Positions 48,201 to 62,568 of a DNA stretch of 64,000 nt are shown here, piece by piece; position 1 is the stretch's first letter, and every line of letters begins with the position of its first letter. The notes under the pieces were generated by a model that was given only the letters and a program-made list of their open reading frames with translations, was not told the DNA's origin and did no database searches. Origin of the DNA: Campylorhamphus procurvoides (lineage: Eukaryota; Chordata; Aves; Passeriformes; Dendrocolaptidae); contig WBMV01001018.1 of the NCBI GenBank assembly GCA_013396655.1, forward strand, positions 1,630,778-1,694,777, read 5' to 3'. The translations under genes and the position numbers were made by a program.

Positions 48201-50603
48201 AAGAGTAAAGCAACACATGTCTTGAGCAGCTCTGGGACACATAAACCCAACTATCTTGCTGTTAATGATTTCAGTGCATTCTTACCAAAGAGAATCCTTA
48301 TATATGTATAATCCTTAAATGTTTGGATCCAAAGCTCAGCAGAGAGGTGAATACATGATATGTGGAATAATAACTTATTGATTTACAATCTTCTTCTAAC
48401 TCTAGGTGCACTTTGAAGCTCTGCTGTGAAAAACAAGTACTAGAAAATTCCAGCCCTCCTCATTCTGTGCAAAGGGTTACACGAACACTTAATCAGGCAA
48501 CGTGGGAGAAGACTGTAAATAAGTGGTCCAGGTACTAAATAAAATTAACATGAAGTCAGTTATTTAGGAAATATGCCCTAGCACTTCATGTTTTACAAAG
48601 ACCTTGCAGAATTTCAGACTTCCCTTAAAACATCTGGAAGTATAAATATTCCTGTAGCCATTATTTTCTTGTTTTACTACAAGCTGAGATCCTGCCCATG
48701 TCATTCAGGAAAGAAAAGTCTCCAGGCCTTGGAATGCTTGTTTTCCATGAATTTTATAGGATCTGAAATGCAAAAGACCTTCCAAGCCACATCTACACGA
48801 AAGGCAGGAATGACTTAACATCAAATGTATTTCAAATAGGGGAAAATACAACCTGCTTTGCTGCCTCCTCACCTGAAATTTCTGTTCAGTTCCTAGCAAC
48901 CACTATAAAGGAACTCCTTGGAATGGGAAATGAAGAGTGCCAACAGCACCTGAGAACACTCTCCTTGAGACTTCCTGCACATTACCTGGGGGCCTGTAAA
49001 TGCTAAATTGGAGCATATGTACTTCTCAAGTTAAAATTGTTTTGATCAGGGTTCATAATAACTCCTGAGGAGCTTTTAGAGTTGGCCCACTGATTCCTTC
49101 TTTTAAATGAAGTGTAATCAAATCAAATCAGATTTTCACCATTCATCTAACATCAAGATTAAAAGATTCCCTTCCCCAATGTTAACTGCTGCCTGGGAGC
49201 AGGTTACTGGCAAACAAACATACACTTTTAAACAGTGCAAACTCTTATTTTCAATTTTGCCAGAGGCTTTTTGCCATTTTACAGCAGTCCCACAATGCTG
49301 TGGATTCTCATCCCCATGTTTAAACATTGGTACAGCGCCCATAAAGAATAAACCTGCCTCTTTAAAAAGCTCTGTCACCTCTCTGGGCACAAGAGCCATT
49401 CAGAAGGAAAAAAGTTGCACTTTTTAAATGTTTTTACAAGTCACTACTTTATATCTGTAGGGTTTATACACACAGTTATTGCTACTAATTTCTAGTGAGG
49501 GGGTCTGAGAATCAGAACGGGACCCCAACACCTGGAGCCGAGTCTGTCCAGGTGCTGTCTGAGACCAGGCAGGCAATTCCACAACACTGATCCAAAAGGC
49601 TGGGCAGACCATGAACAGAGTGAAATTGAGACACTGTTTAAACTTGTTGTAATAAAAATGCAAGGCTCCTAAGGAGGGGGAAATGGCTAAGCCATTCCGA
49701 ATTTATGACTGTGAATGAGGGGACTGGTGCAAACTACACACGTTATTGGTGAGGATTCAGGGAGGGCTGTAAAGGAAGGGGCACTGAACAGTGTTTACAA
49801 ACCACGACATCTGGAACAACCTGCCTGAGCTGAATCAAAGCCATCCTGTGTTTCAGACAGGAGCAAATAACCCTCTCTGACATTAAAGAAGTCACAAAGC
49901 CCTGTCATTTTTGCCACACGAATCTCCTGTTTGTTATCACAACGTTATCATTTGGAAGGTGCAGTTTGTATTTATGGTACTGTTTAGATGAGATGCTACT
50001 GCCTCAACAAGGGTTAAGTGAGAAATGAGAACAACAACCTTCGGTCAAACCCACCTGCAGCTGGCTAATCCAAAGCTAAAAAACACCCAAAACATTGCTA
50101 AATTCTTTAGGCTCTTGGCAAACCAACACTGGAAATGCAGCAAGAGGGGTTTTACTTGTTATGGAGATATCCATGCAGGATGAAATACAGATTTTAGCAT
50201 TTGGAAGGAGTTTGACAGAGCTGGCTATGAAGAGAAAATATGTATTTCATAAAGCAAAAATCAAAATGCTGTGTGCCTGAATTAATTGCTCTGGGGCCAG
50301 GACATCACCCAGAGGTTGAAACGAGTCAGATAACGCATTGAGAATATCAGCAATGGAGAACAGACTCAAATCCCTCGGGAACATATTCAGTGAAATACAT
50401 GGCTTTCTATTCCAAATTCAAGTCAGTTATTAACAGAATCCTGCAGATTAAAGAAAATACCAAGGTTTGCTTCATTATAAAGAAGGTTGCTCAACTTTTC
50501 CAATCAGTTCTGTGATCACCCTTGTCATATCAACAATGACAAAAAAGGGCAGATGCAACAGAAATTCAAAGAAAGACACTGTTTCTGGAATGGCAAAAAC
50601 AGA
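45249..50603. other. Non-coding stretch, no gene seen
   Basis: A G+C-richer patch at 45550-45750 has no recognisable content. Frames reach 122 codons (46434-46802 plus) and 106 codons (49107-49427 plus) with no domain. An A+C-rich tract lies at 46577-46610 and an (ATTT)n tract at 47629-47646. Confidence 0.7.
47629..47646. repeat. (ATTT)n microsatellite
   Basis: Four TATT-type tetranucleotide units in a row. Confidence 0.8.
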
Positions 50604-50700
50604 ATAGGAAAAAGAAAAAAAAAAGGGAATTGGGGGAGAAGAAGTAAAATGGAAAAAAGTATGAGAAAGTGGAAAAGCAAAAAGAAAAGCAGAGGGAAAG
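50604..50700. repeat. Polypurine-rich tract
   Basis: Nearly all A and G on the plus strand for about 100 bp, with few pyrimidines. It generates a Lys-rich 124-codon plus-strand frame (50487-50861) and a Phe/Leu-rich 156-codon minus-strand frame (50525-50995). Both are composition artefacts. Confidence 0.75.
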
Positions 50701-53687
50701 ATCCTGACATAAAATTACAAAAAGCTTGTTTTAATATTGATGCCCTCGACAAAGTCCCAGTCCTGTCAGAGGCTTGTGATTTGAAGATGTCACATCCACA
50801 ACAGGCAGGAAGCTCCCAGGGGAACAAATCACACCAAATAGCACAGGACAAAAGTGTCTGAGCTCCTGAGAAAGCAGAGGGAGCGGCCCAGAACAAAGGT
50901 ATTTGGGTGAAAGAAAGAGATGCCCATGCAGAGACTCGGAGCAGAGCAATTAGATGAGGCTCCTGCTGATGTGAGAGCTGCAAAGCACTAGGCAAACACT
51001 TTGCTAAGATGAAGTGTCATCACCACGCACAGCTCCATGGCTGGCTGATTTTGGAGAGGCTCAATCTCCTTGAGCTGCTGCTCCGCTGAACTGTCGATCC
51101 ATTACACGGCACAGAGCGCTGAGGGCTGGGAAATGTGCACACCTCAGGGAAAACACAGCACAGCAAATCGTGTTAGGAGATGGAAGGATGCAGAGGTGGC
51201 ACGCCAAATTGAAGGAATGGATGCCAAATGTGAAGGGAATGATAATCTATTTACACCAACTTCTACATAAACTTCTGCAATACTTTCACTTGTGCTTATT
51301 TAGTGTCATTAGAACAGCGAGATTCAATAACATAGCTATAGCAGAGACAAGGGAAGGGGAAAAGTAGGGAGAAAACTGCTTTTCAGCATTGGTTTGACTA
51401 CATTTTTTGTAACTAGAAGAAACATAAATATTGATTTATTCCCAAATATTATTTGATTCACAAATCCCAAAAACAGCTGTTTGTGTTTTAAGGGATCAGT
51501 GTATTTCAATACTACCTGTATGAAGAGATAACAAACAGAAAGAGCAAATGGTACAAAAACGTACCACCTGGAATACAAACCCGATTGAAAAGGACTTACA
51601 AAGAGGCTTAATGAGTATATATAAATTTAGTGAACAATATGGAAACCGTATATACTCTCAATAAGATACCTTCCCATTTCCTCACCACATCATATGCCAA
51701 CACTACTCCAAAGAGCAGAGAGTTTGGGATGAGAAGGCCCCTGGGTCCGTGTGCCCAGCCATGGGATCACCTGCCCTGCCTGTGCCCACAGAGAACCAGC
51801 TGGAGGGGCAGCACCTTTCCACTGCCCCCTGCTTTTGCAAAGGAGCACAGTTTAAGTGAGCCCTGCTGTTGTCACTCACTGAACCAACCCCTTGGGACAC
51901 AACCCATGTTTCACAGAAACCAGCAGTGCACTGGGCAAGTCACTGGAGCATCTGGGGGCTCCCATGACATGGCCATGACTGAAATGTAAAAAGAATATTA
52001 CCCTGAAGTATCCAACACAAAGGTGTGTCTGGTGAGGCAGCAAATCACAGGCTGAGAATTTCCTTTTCTTATATTAAATAATAAGAACATTTGATTAAAA
52101 AAATAAAATATTGGGATTTGGGCTACAGTCATAAACTCTGCCAGAATAAGAATCCCATAAGGAAAAAAAAAAACAAAACAACCCAAAACTTATGTTTATT
52201 AATCTTTAGGAGATGTCAATACATTGAGAGAAATATGAATAATCATAAAACTCACCATCCAGTATCAGAATACTGAATACTGCCGATGGATTAATTATGT
52301 TTTTTTTCCAAGCTATTCAGATAATTAGACATACTAAGTTCAGAGCTCTTTCTGCAATGATAATGGACTTGTTTTGTTGTGGTCTATTTAACAAACTGTT
52401 GGATGCTTTTTCTAAAGCTTGCTTACATTCCTGTACATCCGAGCTTGATTGATATTCTGTCCTTTGGATTACAGTGCCATGCCAGCCACGCCACCAAAAA
52501 GGTTCAAGACAATACAGACCTTGTTTTTCAGAGCTTCCACAATAAATTGTGGAAGACTACAGGAACTTTTTAGATCCTTCCCAAATTGAAATAAAGCATA
52601 ATATGCTAACTATCTTTTTAATTTTATAAGCGCACACTCATGTGTGAGATAACCCCAGACACAAGGGCTTCCATTTCAGGGCTTGCAGTGATTAAAATCG
52701 TTCCAAATTGTATGTAACCTTAAAATATATACAGAGCGCTCACCAAATTCACAAAGAAACAGAACAAAATGTGGATATTCAAAATGGGCAAACCTTCCCC
52801 TTTCACTGAGTCAGCTTTTTGAGCTGCTCTGCTTGTTTTGTTTAATTTTATTTCAGATTTACACGTGTACATTTGTACTTGTTTGTGCTGTCTGGCTGCA
52901 AGGAAAATAAAGATTGAAAGAGCACAAACACTAAACACTACTATTCTTCAAAGTGAAAGTGGCTGTTAGCCCACATAGAGCTCAAAACATGCCTTTGTTG
53001 TTAATGTGCTACAAATGAATAGCATCAAATTATGAAAGGTAACAGAAAGAATTCTAGAATTATATAATTAAACACTGCTGCTTTCCTTCTGGGTACCATG
53101 ACTCACAATGTGCAAATGTATTATGCAAAATACGATTAAAACAGAATCTGCATTTTACCCTTGGGTTCATTCAATAGTCAAGAGGAGTTAGAGAAGAAAA
53201 AGTTAATTTAGGATGAAAATAAAGCATTTAAAATACATTTCTGTATTGTCCTTCAAAGACCAATCCAAACAGCGACTTAAAAAGAACAGTGCGTCTATTT
53301 CAGTGCTGGTTCACTTGAATCTCCACTTTCATTCGCATTGCACATCCCTAGAGACCTGCAAGGACTGTTTGCTTTGTTTAAAAAACCAGAAAATAAAAAT
53401 AAAATAAGACAACCATATTCTCAATCAAACACGTTATTGGAACATGCATAGAACATCTGAACACTTACTGTACGATATTTCCAAAGTTACGATTATGTGG
53501 GTTGGAAGGGATTACCCAGCACCAAATCACCTTATGTAAGCAAAATTTTAGATGAATTTCCACTGTGTGTTTCATTTCATAATCCAAAGATATAAAATTG
53601 CATCTATGCCTCATCTTGCCATAGTTGTTTGGTTTGGTGGGTTTTGTTTTTGCTTTATTAATCCCTCAAGCAAATTAGAAATGAAGA

Positions 53688-53702
53688 TTTATTTATTTAT
53701 TT
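53688..53702. repeat. (ATTT)n microsatellite
   Basis: Between three and four consecutive ATTT units. Confidence 0.75.
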
Positions 53703-55519
53703 CTAACATTCATCCAAATCAGCTTTGCTGGTTTTTCCTTGTAGCTCACAGTTTAGCCTGAGATTCATTTTCTCAGGGGATTTGTGTTCTCTGTCCAGAA
53801 CAGCTTTGCTTCTTTAAGCAATGCACTATGGACAAGGCTGGGATTGCACTTCATTCCTGGGCTCTGGATTGGAAAATGTTCCTCTGCAGGTGGTAATTAA
53901 AGATGGGAGAGTGGGAAACGATATTCCTCTCCTTCATGGGCACCCCTCAGTTCTGTCCCTGCGTTACCCTTGCGTCCCCAAGGAAGAAGTGAGCTGATGC
54001 AGATGAGGCCTGACATGCTGAGCAGGAGATTGCACAGTGGGATTGGCCAACTGCAGTGAGGATTCCACCAGCCCCCGTGCCTGGCTGTGTGTGCCCTTCC
54101 CTTGGGCCACTGCTGTGCTGGGACAAACAGTGCTCCCGATTGCCCTCCTCACAGCCAGCCTCTCCCCCCAGCAATGGTTTGGTTATACCCACACCAGCCT
54201 AATGCTGATATGTTCAGAATGAGTCCCAAATCATGGCCCTGTTAAAAACAACTTTTGCATCCAGTATTTCTTAATAGTAACGTTACCCATTTCAGTTCTA
54301 TCTGTGTCAATTCAACTCCTCCAGCATCAGGCAGGAAAACATAACTCAAACTCTCCTGACTGGTATTTACACTTTTCACTCTAGAAGAAATTCAACTGCA
54401 GAGAGCAATTAAAACCAAAAAACATTTCCGGTGTCTTTTCTTCCTCCTCCTTAAAGCAATCAAAGCACTGCTGACACAGGAGGAAATGAATTGCTCTTGA
54501 CTGCAGCTAACACTTCATAACCCCTCGGAGCTCTTCTGGTGATCATGACCCTCAGTCTGAGAGAAAATGCCCAGTGTGAATGAGCATCTACCACTCCATA
54601 AACAAGCCATAAAAAATGTCTTTATTATTTACTAGAAGAGAGTTCTCTATCACCCTCAGCATCTGGGTTTCTCACCTCAAGTGACTTTTTAAAACTCAGA
54701 TCTCCAGTCAAAAATAATTCATATCACAAAACAGTCTAAATGGACAGCAAGAGAGACACATTTGTTCAAAGCTGCTTAAGAGTCACTGATGATGGAAAAT
54801 CAACTAATCTTTATGCTCCAGGCCCCAGTATCTCTGGCCAAAATGCATTAAAAGAAAAAAATAATCAATCAAGGTTATTTATTACCCCTATGTACATCTT
54901 CTAGTGTGATATATTCCTTTATACCACTCTGAATCTTCCACCTCCACAGAACAATGCACTTCAGAAAATAATATGAGAGGAAAAATTTCTCTTGCTTTCA
55001 AGAGCACAATTTCAGAAATGACTCATTGAAATTAGTGTAGAACAGAAAAAAAAAGTTGGGATAGAAGATGAAAATGGCCATTCTATTTGCTCTGTGTTGA
55101 TTCTGCTTTAACCTCAGTGTAAAGACTAGATTTTTCTAGGTGTGGGCCATGGCAAGTAAGTGGAATGAATAGGGACATCAACATGACATGGCAGGACCCA
55201 AAGTCTACTGTTGTTTTTATACAGACTGCTCATCTACATCTGTGAGATGCTCAGCTGCTCTGCACATCTAATTCCAGGAACAGCAAAGAGCATCCTGCTG
55301 CTCGTACTCTCTATTTCCTTCGCATCTTTGGAAATTGTTTTAATGAGGCAGTTGATTCATAACTTCCAAAAATCTAATTCAGATGAATCTTTTATTCATA
55401 TAAACACCTAACAGAGAACAGAGCTGATTAACTGGAGTCTTCTCTGTCTGAATTCAGGCAGCAAAGCTACAACACTTCAACTGCTTTTCTGAGATTTCCA
55501 GACAGTCATCAGAAACTTG

Positions 55520-55535
55520 AGGGGGTTTTCCCCCT
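55520..55535. repeat. Short G/C hairpin
   Basis: AGGGGG, TTTT, CCCCCT: a 6-bp stem with a 4-base loop. Its G-run/C-run structure is unusual for this A+T-rich neighbourhood. No function is inferred. Confidence 0.8.
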
Positions 55536-58500
55536 TGTGAGAGGAAAAGAGATCTAAATCATAATTCAGATGTTTACCTCTCATCACCAAAATGAAGCCA
55601 TGAGTTCAACTTTAAGAACATTTGTATTCTTGCATTCACAAAGCTATTTAGTCAGCCAAGAACTTGTTTCAATGGTTTGGTGGGTTTTTTCCCAGTTAAA
55701 GACAGAGGACTCAGCACCCTCCTGGGCAGGACCCCGTAACAAAGCCAGGATAAACTGGAACCATGCCAAGAAATTCCTGTTAACTAGTTTGGAAACAGAA
55801 AAACAGTTCTGTAAAATATATTAATGTCTTCTTCCAGTTTATAGGATTTAGCTGCCTTTCTAGTTTTGAGAAAGGTTTCCACAATACCTTTTGTTGCTGT
55901 CTAAACCACTAGGAAAATTCTTTGAAAGTAACAGATGTGATTTTATGGTAACCAAATGGATTTCTCAGTAAACATTTTACAGCATAGATTCAAAGCACGA
56001 GTGATGGAATTCTGCTAAAACGTAAGAGAAATTTCAAAAAAGCTCATCCCATTTTCATCACCAACAGTGGTGGTGAGTAAATATTTGTCCTGACAGCGAA
56101 CAGAAATAAGTGCCATGAAGAGACTCTGTAACATAAGCTAAGGAATCACTGTTTGGCGTGACTTGCTGGGTTTGGAGTGGAAGAACTGAGACCAGCAGGA
56201 CCCAAGTGCAACCTCAGCTATTCTGCAGTACCCACACACTCCCTCCAGAGTTAGTTAGCTAAGAAGCACAGACAGAAACTGTTCACCTCCTGCTCCCTTG
56301 GGACATCTTCTCATCTGTGAAATCCAGAGCTAAACTTGCATTTTTAAGGGTGACAGTTTCTGCCTGTTCCAATCTGCTCTTATAAACAGGGATCTGGCCT
56401 AGAATTCAACTGCCTGGGCTGGAGCAAACAGGAGTTTTTTTCAAGAATGGTCCCGTTTGAAGAGAAATATCACAAATAATATCAGACATAGGACTCTACT
56501 GGAGTAATCCCCTTAAATTAGGCAGGAAAAGTAACGCTATTGCCCACAATAATACATGGAACTACTTGTTGATCACATAAACATAAAACAAAGGACGAAA
56601 ACTCTGAAAAGTTAATGATGAATAAGCACAAATATTATTGAGCAACAGTTGTTTGCAAGAGGCCACATTCCCGGGCATACAATGCAGTAATGAAGGGCTC
56701 TACTCTCTAATTAACATGAATTTGGATCCCCAGCAGTGCTTAAAGCTTTCTGAGTTCTTCTGACCAGGTAAACTGCTAGGCCTGCCCATACGAGTGTTCC
56801 TTCAGATTTGTTACTAATGCCAGGCAAGAGCCTGGTGGAAGGAAATGTCCCACAAACTTCTGGGGGCTGCTCTTTCACATCACAGTTTTCCCAGTTTCGT
56901 AATTCCCACTTCCCATCTTTATGAGCACACAGCTTTGCTGGGCTCCAGGTGAGAATCTGGGAAGGCAGAGGGAACTGAGAGAGTGGAAACCAGCCCAGCC
57001 CACAGCACCACATCTGTGTGCAACACTGGGAGCTACGAGGGGCAGCTCAGGCACTGGCACTGAGGAATCTGCAGTGTCTTAATCACCTTCTGCTTGGAGA
57101 ATGTTGGCTGCTCTCGGGTTTGCAGGGAAGTTTGATAACACAAAAAGCCCCTTCAATGGCTCGACATGCAGAGGACTGGTTTGTGTGTCACCGAGGCAGC
57201 ACACTGTACCCAGGCAGCAGGGAAAAACTGGGCTGTCTGTGAGTTCTTATAATGTACACATGTGCAAAATACTACATCTCTTTAGACAAAGTGTCATTAT
57301 GTGGGCAGCTTAACTCATGTCAGCTGTTCAAATATTTAAAAAGTCAAATTATTCAGTCATATTTTTTAAACTTCAGTCTTTCTGATAAATCTTACTTAGC
57401 GGCAAGAGCTGCCTCCTTTCTACTAAGCAAAATAACAGTTACAGAAGGGGATTTAAATATCCAAATCTCCATTTGCTAAAGATTTGATCCTAAAGACTTT
57501 ACTTCTACACAATGTCTTTGAAATTACTACCAAATTTTACCTGAAAAAGGACAAAGACTTAGCGTCAACTTCCACTTCCTTAACTGCATTTCAAGGGTCC
57601 AGGCAGCCTTGTCTTTGCTTTTCATGAAAAGTCTCAAAGGCAGAGTCAGGCCAGGCGCTCCTAAAGCTCCTGTGGGTGTTCAGAACAAGCAGAATGTGCT
57701 AAAGTGGGGAGGAGAGCGAGTTCCTCAGCTGAAGTTGCTGTTACAGCACCTGACAGACAACCCCGGGAGAAAAGCACAGCAATAGCTCTTTCCCACTTTT
57801 GTTTTGCTATAAAGCACAAGAAGTAAAACCACTATTCAATCCTTACTGGCTTTGGGATCCATTCTAGAAAAAGGTGGGACCAAGGCTTGTTTCAGGAGAT
57901 AAACCATTGATACTTTCACCTCCAGGACACAGGTTTTGTCTAACCCAAGTTGCCAAACAAACAGAGGGTGGTGTTCTGCTTGGTGAGAGCAGCCCATATC
58001 CACCCCCAGCGTGCACAGAGGACCCAGAGTGATGAGCAGGCGCTGGCAGAGACTCAGCCTCGAGCTCTGACAGGCTGGGAATCATCTCTGAGCCCGGCAA
58101 GGGTGTGCAGAGGGACAGGGGCATGAGTTAATAGCAGTGCACTATAATGACAGTGCACAGCTCTGACCACATGCACAGGATCTGGGGAGAGGAATGAAGA
58201 GGCAGAGCTCTCCATTTGCACCAGCACGCTGACCTTCTCTGTCCCACTCGCTCCAGGAATGGAAGGAATAAATGAAAACCAGAAAATTAAAATGTTAAAA
58301 CAATTACAGTCCCATATGCGACCTTTAGAAATTTAGATTTGAACTCCTGAATGAGGTTACGTGCAGCAAGGCCTGACAGCTGTAAGGATAAACATTTATA
58401 TATATCAAAACTGTAATATACTTGTGGAAAGCTTTCCAATGAAATCTTAACCACAAGCAGCCTCTGCACATTTTGAACTGTCAGCAAGAGGAAATCCAGC

Positions 58501-58560
58501 ATTTTGATCAGTGCTTAGCTTTTCAAAGCCATTTACTCTGAAACAGTCTCTGCTCCATAA

Positions 58561-58650
58561 GCTATATGCCTTGTTTGTCAATGAGTCAGCTCCTGTTAAT
58601 AAGTCATGCAAAATGATGCAGATTGAAGTTATGCAAAGAAAATTATCTTT
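58561..58650. promoter_or_regulatory. Candidate regulatory cluster: AP-1/Maf and octamer-like words
   Basis: TGAGTCAGC (58582-58590) is an AP-1 site with a Maf extension. ATGCAAAATGATGCA (58606-58620) has two inverted-like ATGCA cores, and ATGCAAAG (58631-58638) is a POU octamer-like word. GTTAAT lies between them. Four motif-like words within 60 bp is suggestive. Function is inference. Confidence 0.25.
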
Positions 58651-59115
58651 CTTGAAACTACTGTGTTAGCTGATTTGCCTACTTAACATGTTGTGACAGC
58701 TTCAAGATCTTGAAACTGTCTAGAGATATACACAAACCATTAAAAACTCCAAGAAAAGCTGCATTTGAAATAATAGCAAGTGTCAAAATATCTTGGAAAG
58801 CGGAGGGCAATAAAATATTAATAACAAAACAGCTGTTTAAGGCAGCCTACCAAACACTTACAACATGTTGGTGTTATTTATACAAGAAGAGAGGGGATGT
58901 CATATTTGGAAAATGATGTCGTATGGTTCTCCAGGATGCTTTAAGCACATATTGAAAAAAAAAAAAGCTATTTAACTATATTTAAATTTAACCAGTGTAG
59001 TAGCAAAAATGACAACTTAGCTAAAAAGCTTCCTTTGTACACTGACTCATGACAGCCTTCAGGAAAATAAGAACAAATAATGCCTCATTCTGATCTTTGT
59101 TACCTGTCACGGATT

Positions 59116-59133
59116 TTGGTTGGTTGGTTGGTT
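59116..59133. repeat. (TTGG)4 microsatellite
   Basis: Four consecutive TTGG units plus TT. Confidence 0.8.
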
Positions 59134-62100
59134 CATTTTTAAGTACTAAACATGTAACAGCAGACAGAAGAGCCCTGTTATCCATACAGGCTGAATGAGC
59201 TTTGACCTCCAGCTCATAGAGACAAAAAGAAAATCTGAATATCTGGATTGCTCTGCAGGATTAGGGATCATCAGAATAAATGGATCCATTTTCTTATGGT
59301 ATCTAATTTTGGAAATATTCTAGATATGTAAAATCCTTTTAAAAACACGAGACAGTGTCACGTTTAAGCATTTCAGTGTGAGCTGGGGTTGCAAAACTTA
59401 CAGGTCATAGAGCACTTGCATTATGAAAAGGGTTACCTCACCCTGTTTCTTATAGTTTGATTTTCTGGACTGTTTTTTCTTAAAGAAAAAAAAAGAGACA
59501 AACCTTTACCCTTTTTATTTTTTTTTGAGTGCCATTTTCTTAATGAGAAATTGATGAATGATGACATCTGGCAAGAGAAAAAAAGCATATGGTCTAACTA
59601 ACTGTTTCTACAGAGGTTAAAGTCAGCTTTGCAATTTTCTCTGGTTGCCATTATGATTGACAGATCATCAAATAAATCACCCTTCTCCCCCTCTGTGCTG
59701 GTCCTCTGCACTATCAAAGACACCAGGGGGTAAATTTGCACTGTACTATATGAGGAATTAGACACGCAACATCCATTAACATAAATGGGATTTTTGCACC
59801 TAATTCCCTGCACATCATGCTGAAAAATGTAGCCGTAGGATATAACAGTCATGTTTTCTTCTTTATTCTATTTATAATTTTTAATTATTAATTCCTAGCA
59901 TAATTGGGTTTTTCTAAAGAAAATTAAATGCCTAGTATGTTACCTAAAATATTGTTCATGGGCCCTTGGGCTTGATGGGGAAGATGACAGGGAGATCATA
60001 CACGTGTGATTCAACAGCTCAAAGAGGCTGAGGTGAAGAAGGGTTGGTGATGACACCCCAAACCTCACCTGCTTTAGCCCAACCCATCTTATCCTCATCC
60101 CTTGCAAAAAATAATCCAAATGTACACAATATTGCACAGTTATAAGGGAGTGAAGGGTGTTGAAAACTAACTAGAGTGACTCTGGATCAATGGAATGGAA
60201 CAGAAGAGCGTTGGATATGAGACTTTTCATTCATAATCCCTCAAATTTAGATAAAAGTAATCTTGATCAATGATTTCAAGGCATTCTCTGCTTCCATTCC
60301 TTTGCTGTCATTGGAAATTCTGAAATTTATCCAATTCCAATCTGCAGCATTTTTAAGTCTTTCATTTCAATAAATGTGCAAATAATAAATTTGGGTTGAT
60401 CTCTCTTCTTTTTTTCCTTTTTTTTTAATTTTTCCAGAGGCTTAATGGCTATACTGAAAAAATTTAATTCCCCTGCATTGTCATAGAAAAGAGAGATAAG
60501 AAGTTGATGCTCAGGACATTATTATAGAACTTTCTATAAGCAGATAACATCCTTCTTCATTTTTCAATCCTCAGCTGACAAAGGCACTAGACTTGTTGAC
60601 ACTCAGCTGTTTGTCTATGTTAAATCTGCGTGGTATTGCCCAAAGATTCAAAAAGGAGTGGTCCTTTGCACTGAGGGGCTCCAGAAGAGCAGAAAACAGA
60701 CAAAGCTTCCTGGACAAACACAACTAACAAAGGCGAGTCCCACAAGGGAAGGTGGGGCAGGTTCAACGGGACACAAATGGCATGAACAGCAACACAGAGT
60801 GGAGAAGGCTGGGTTTGCTTTCACACACCTTAAGGTGTGAATGACTGAGGTAATACTGACAAACTTCCAGGTCAGACAAGTAATTTGGTGCATTCATTAG
60901 AGCCTGCAGAGCAGGCAGAGCAGACAAGGCTGTATCAGAGAAGTTGATATCATGCCGATGAAGCAAGTCAGGCAGATGGCTTGTTGAGGGAGATACGGTG
61001 AGGCTGTGCCATTCCAGGCAAAAGGAGAAGTCCCAAAAAACTGCTGGCTCACAAATCTGAACCAGAACTGCCTTTCTGAAAGGGGTCAGGAAGAAGGGGA
61101 GGAGCACTGAGAGATTAAATGCATAATTTGTTTGGGCTAAGATTAATATTGCAAAAATTGTCAGTAAAACATGTCAGAGACAGACTAACACAAGGTGAAA
61201 GGTCTGAATGGGAGTGTTAATTTTACAACCTATTCAACACAGTTACATTGGAAAGGTACCATAGAAAACTATAAGACACTATTTGGATCTTAATTCCAGC
61301 ATTTGCAAGCACCTAGTCTTCTATATTATCAGAATCCACATTTAAAAAAAACGTCAAGTCTAGACAAAGCACGTTTATGTAAGCACGGTACGAATAAAAA
61401 GCTTATTTCTATCTTGGTCCTTTTCTGACAAAGCCTGACAAACAGTGCCTCTGTTCTTTACAAGTCTGTTTTATATAACAAGCTTGTTTGGAACAAGTAT
61501 ATCGGTAAGAAACAGCTATGTCTGTAATGATTCCTATAAAATGTTCTGCTTTCTGGTTAATCCAAGAGCTTTACACATCACCTCAGCAAACAGAGAAGGG
61601 AACCTGCACCCCTTCACTTCTCGTATGACAAGTTTTCGTATAAGAATATATTTTCACAAGTATAATGGGGCTTTTCATTCTAGTTTTCTAATATTTTTGT
61701 TTCTTTTTTACCTTTCAGAAGCATTGATTGAGAAAAATCCAAGGTGCAGTTCATGTTTGTAACACCATGTTGGACATAACCAATTACCCAAACAGTGCTA
61801 GCAGTCCCTTCCTTTCTGCTGAAGTGCACATACTGCTTCAATCACTCCTGAAATTACGGACTGGGAGCTTTTTGGGACAGCTACTGAAACGAATGTGGTT
61901 GTATCCGTCATCATTCCTCTCCGTTTCATTAGTCTGCATTTTCCTGGGATGAACAGAGCTTGAATTGACAGCTCCATTTTTAATGTTTTCAGAGCTCTGT
62001 AGCTCTCATTTACCTAACAGCTCCTGGCACTCCGACTGAAGCTGAATTCCCTGTGAATATGCTTTCTGTTTACTGCTCTACATTGCAATGAACCTAATTA

Positions 62101-62542
62101 ATAACACAGCACTAGGCAACTCAAACATGGGCTATGACAGAGGCAAATAGATCCTCCTTTATTTCTACTGAAGGCAGGATGAAATGCCTAACAAGTTACC
62201 AGGGATGGTGCCAAGAGATTAAATCTTCTTGCTAATAGCGTAGAAAAATCAATGTTACCTTCAAGAGATTGCTGATAAAAGGTTATAGAAATATTTTGTA
62301 TTTTATAGGTTACAGCTATGCCTGTTGCCCTTACCTTTCAAGTTCTTTATTAGGAGATTCAAAACACTCTCAGTGACATAATTTTTTTGGATTTTTATGG
62401 ATTCAAGTTTAAGAGTTTGCGTCCGTTCCTTTGGCGAACAGAGTTCCCTGGTGCTCTGAAGGTTTGATTTCCAACAAGGGCACAAGATATACTGTATATA
62501 GGAAGAATGATTGCTAGTTTAATTTATATATAGGTATGTAAA

Positions 62543-62568
62543 ATATATATGTGTGTGCGTGTGTGTGT
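62543..62568. repeat. Compound (AT)n(GT)n microsatellite
   Basis: Four AT units run directly into GT units interrupted by one CG step. A likely polymorphic site. Confidence 0.85.

Larger units (their letters stand above)
50701..58560. other. Non-coding stretch, no gene seen
   Basis: Ordinary A+T-rich DNA with an (ATTT)n tract (53688-53702), a G/C hairpin (55520-55535) and a weak CR1-like word near 53497. Frames reach 119 codons (51630-51989 plus) with no domain. Confidence 0.7.

Noticed and set aside
50525..50995. 156-codon Phe/Leu-rich minus-strand frame as a membrane protein
   Set aside because: Hydrophobic runs are the complement of a polypurine tract. No signal peptide or topology pattern independent of that bias.
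53495..53535. Possible CR1 fragment (GGGTTGGAAGGGATTACC)
   Set aside because: About twelve matching bases and no extension on either side.
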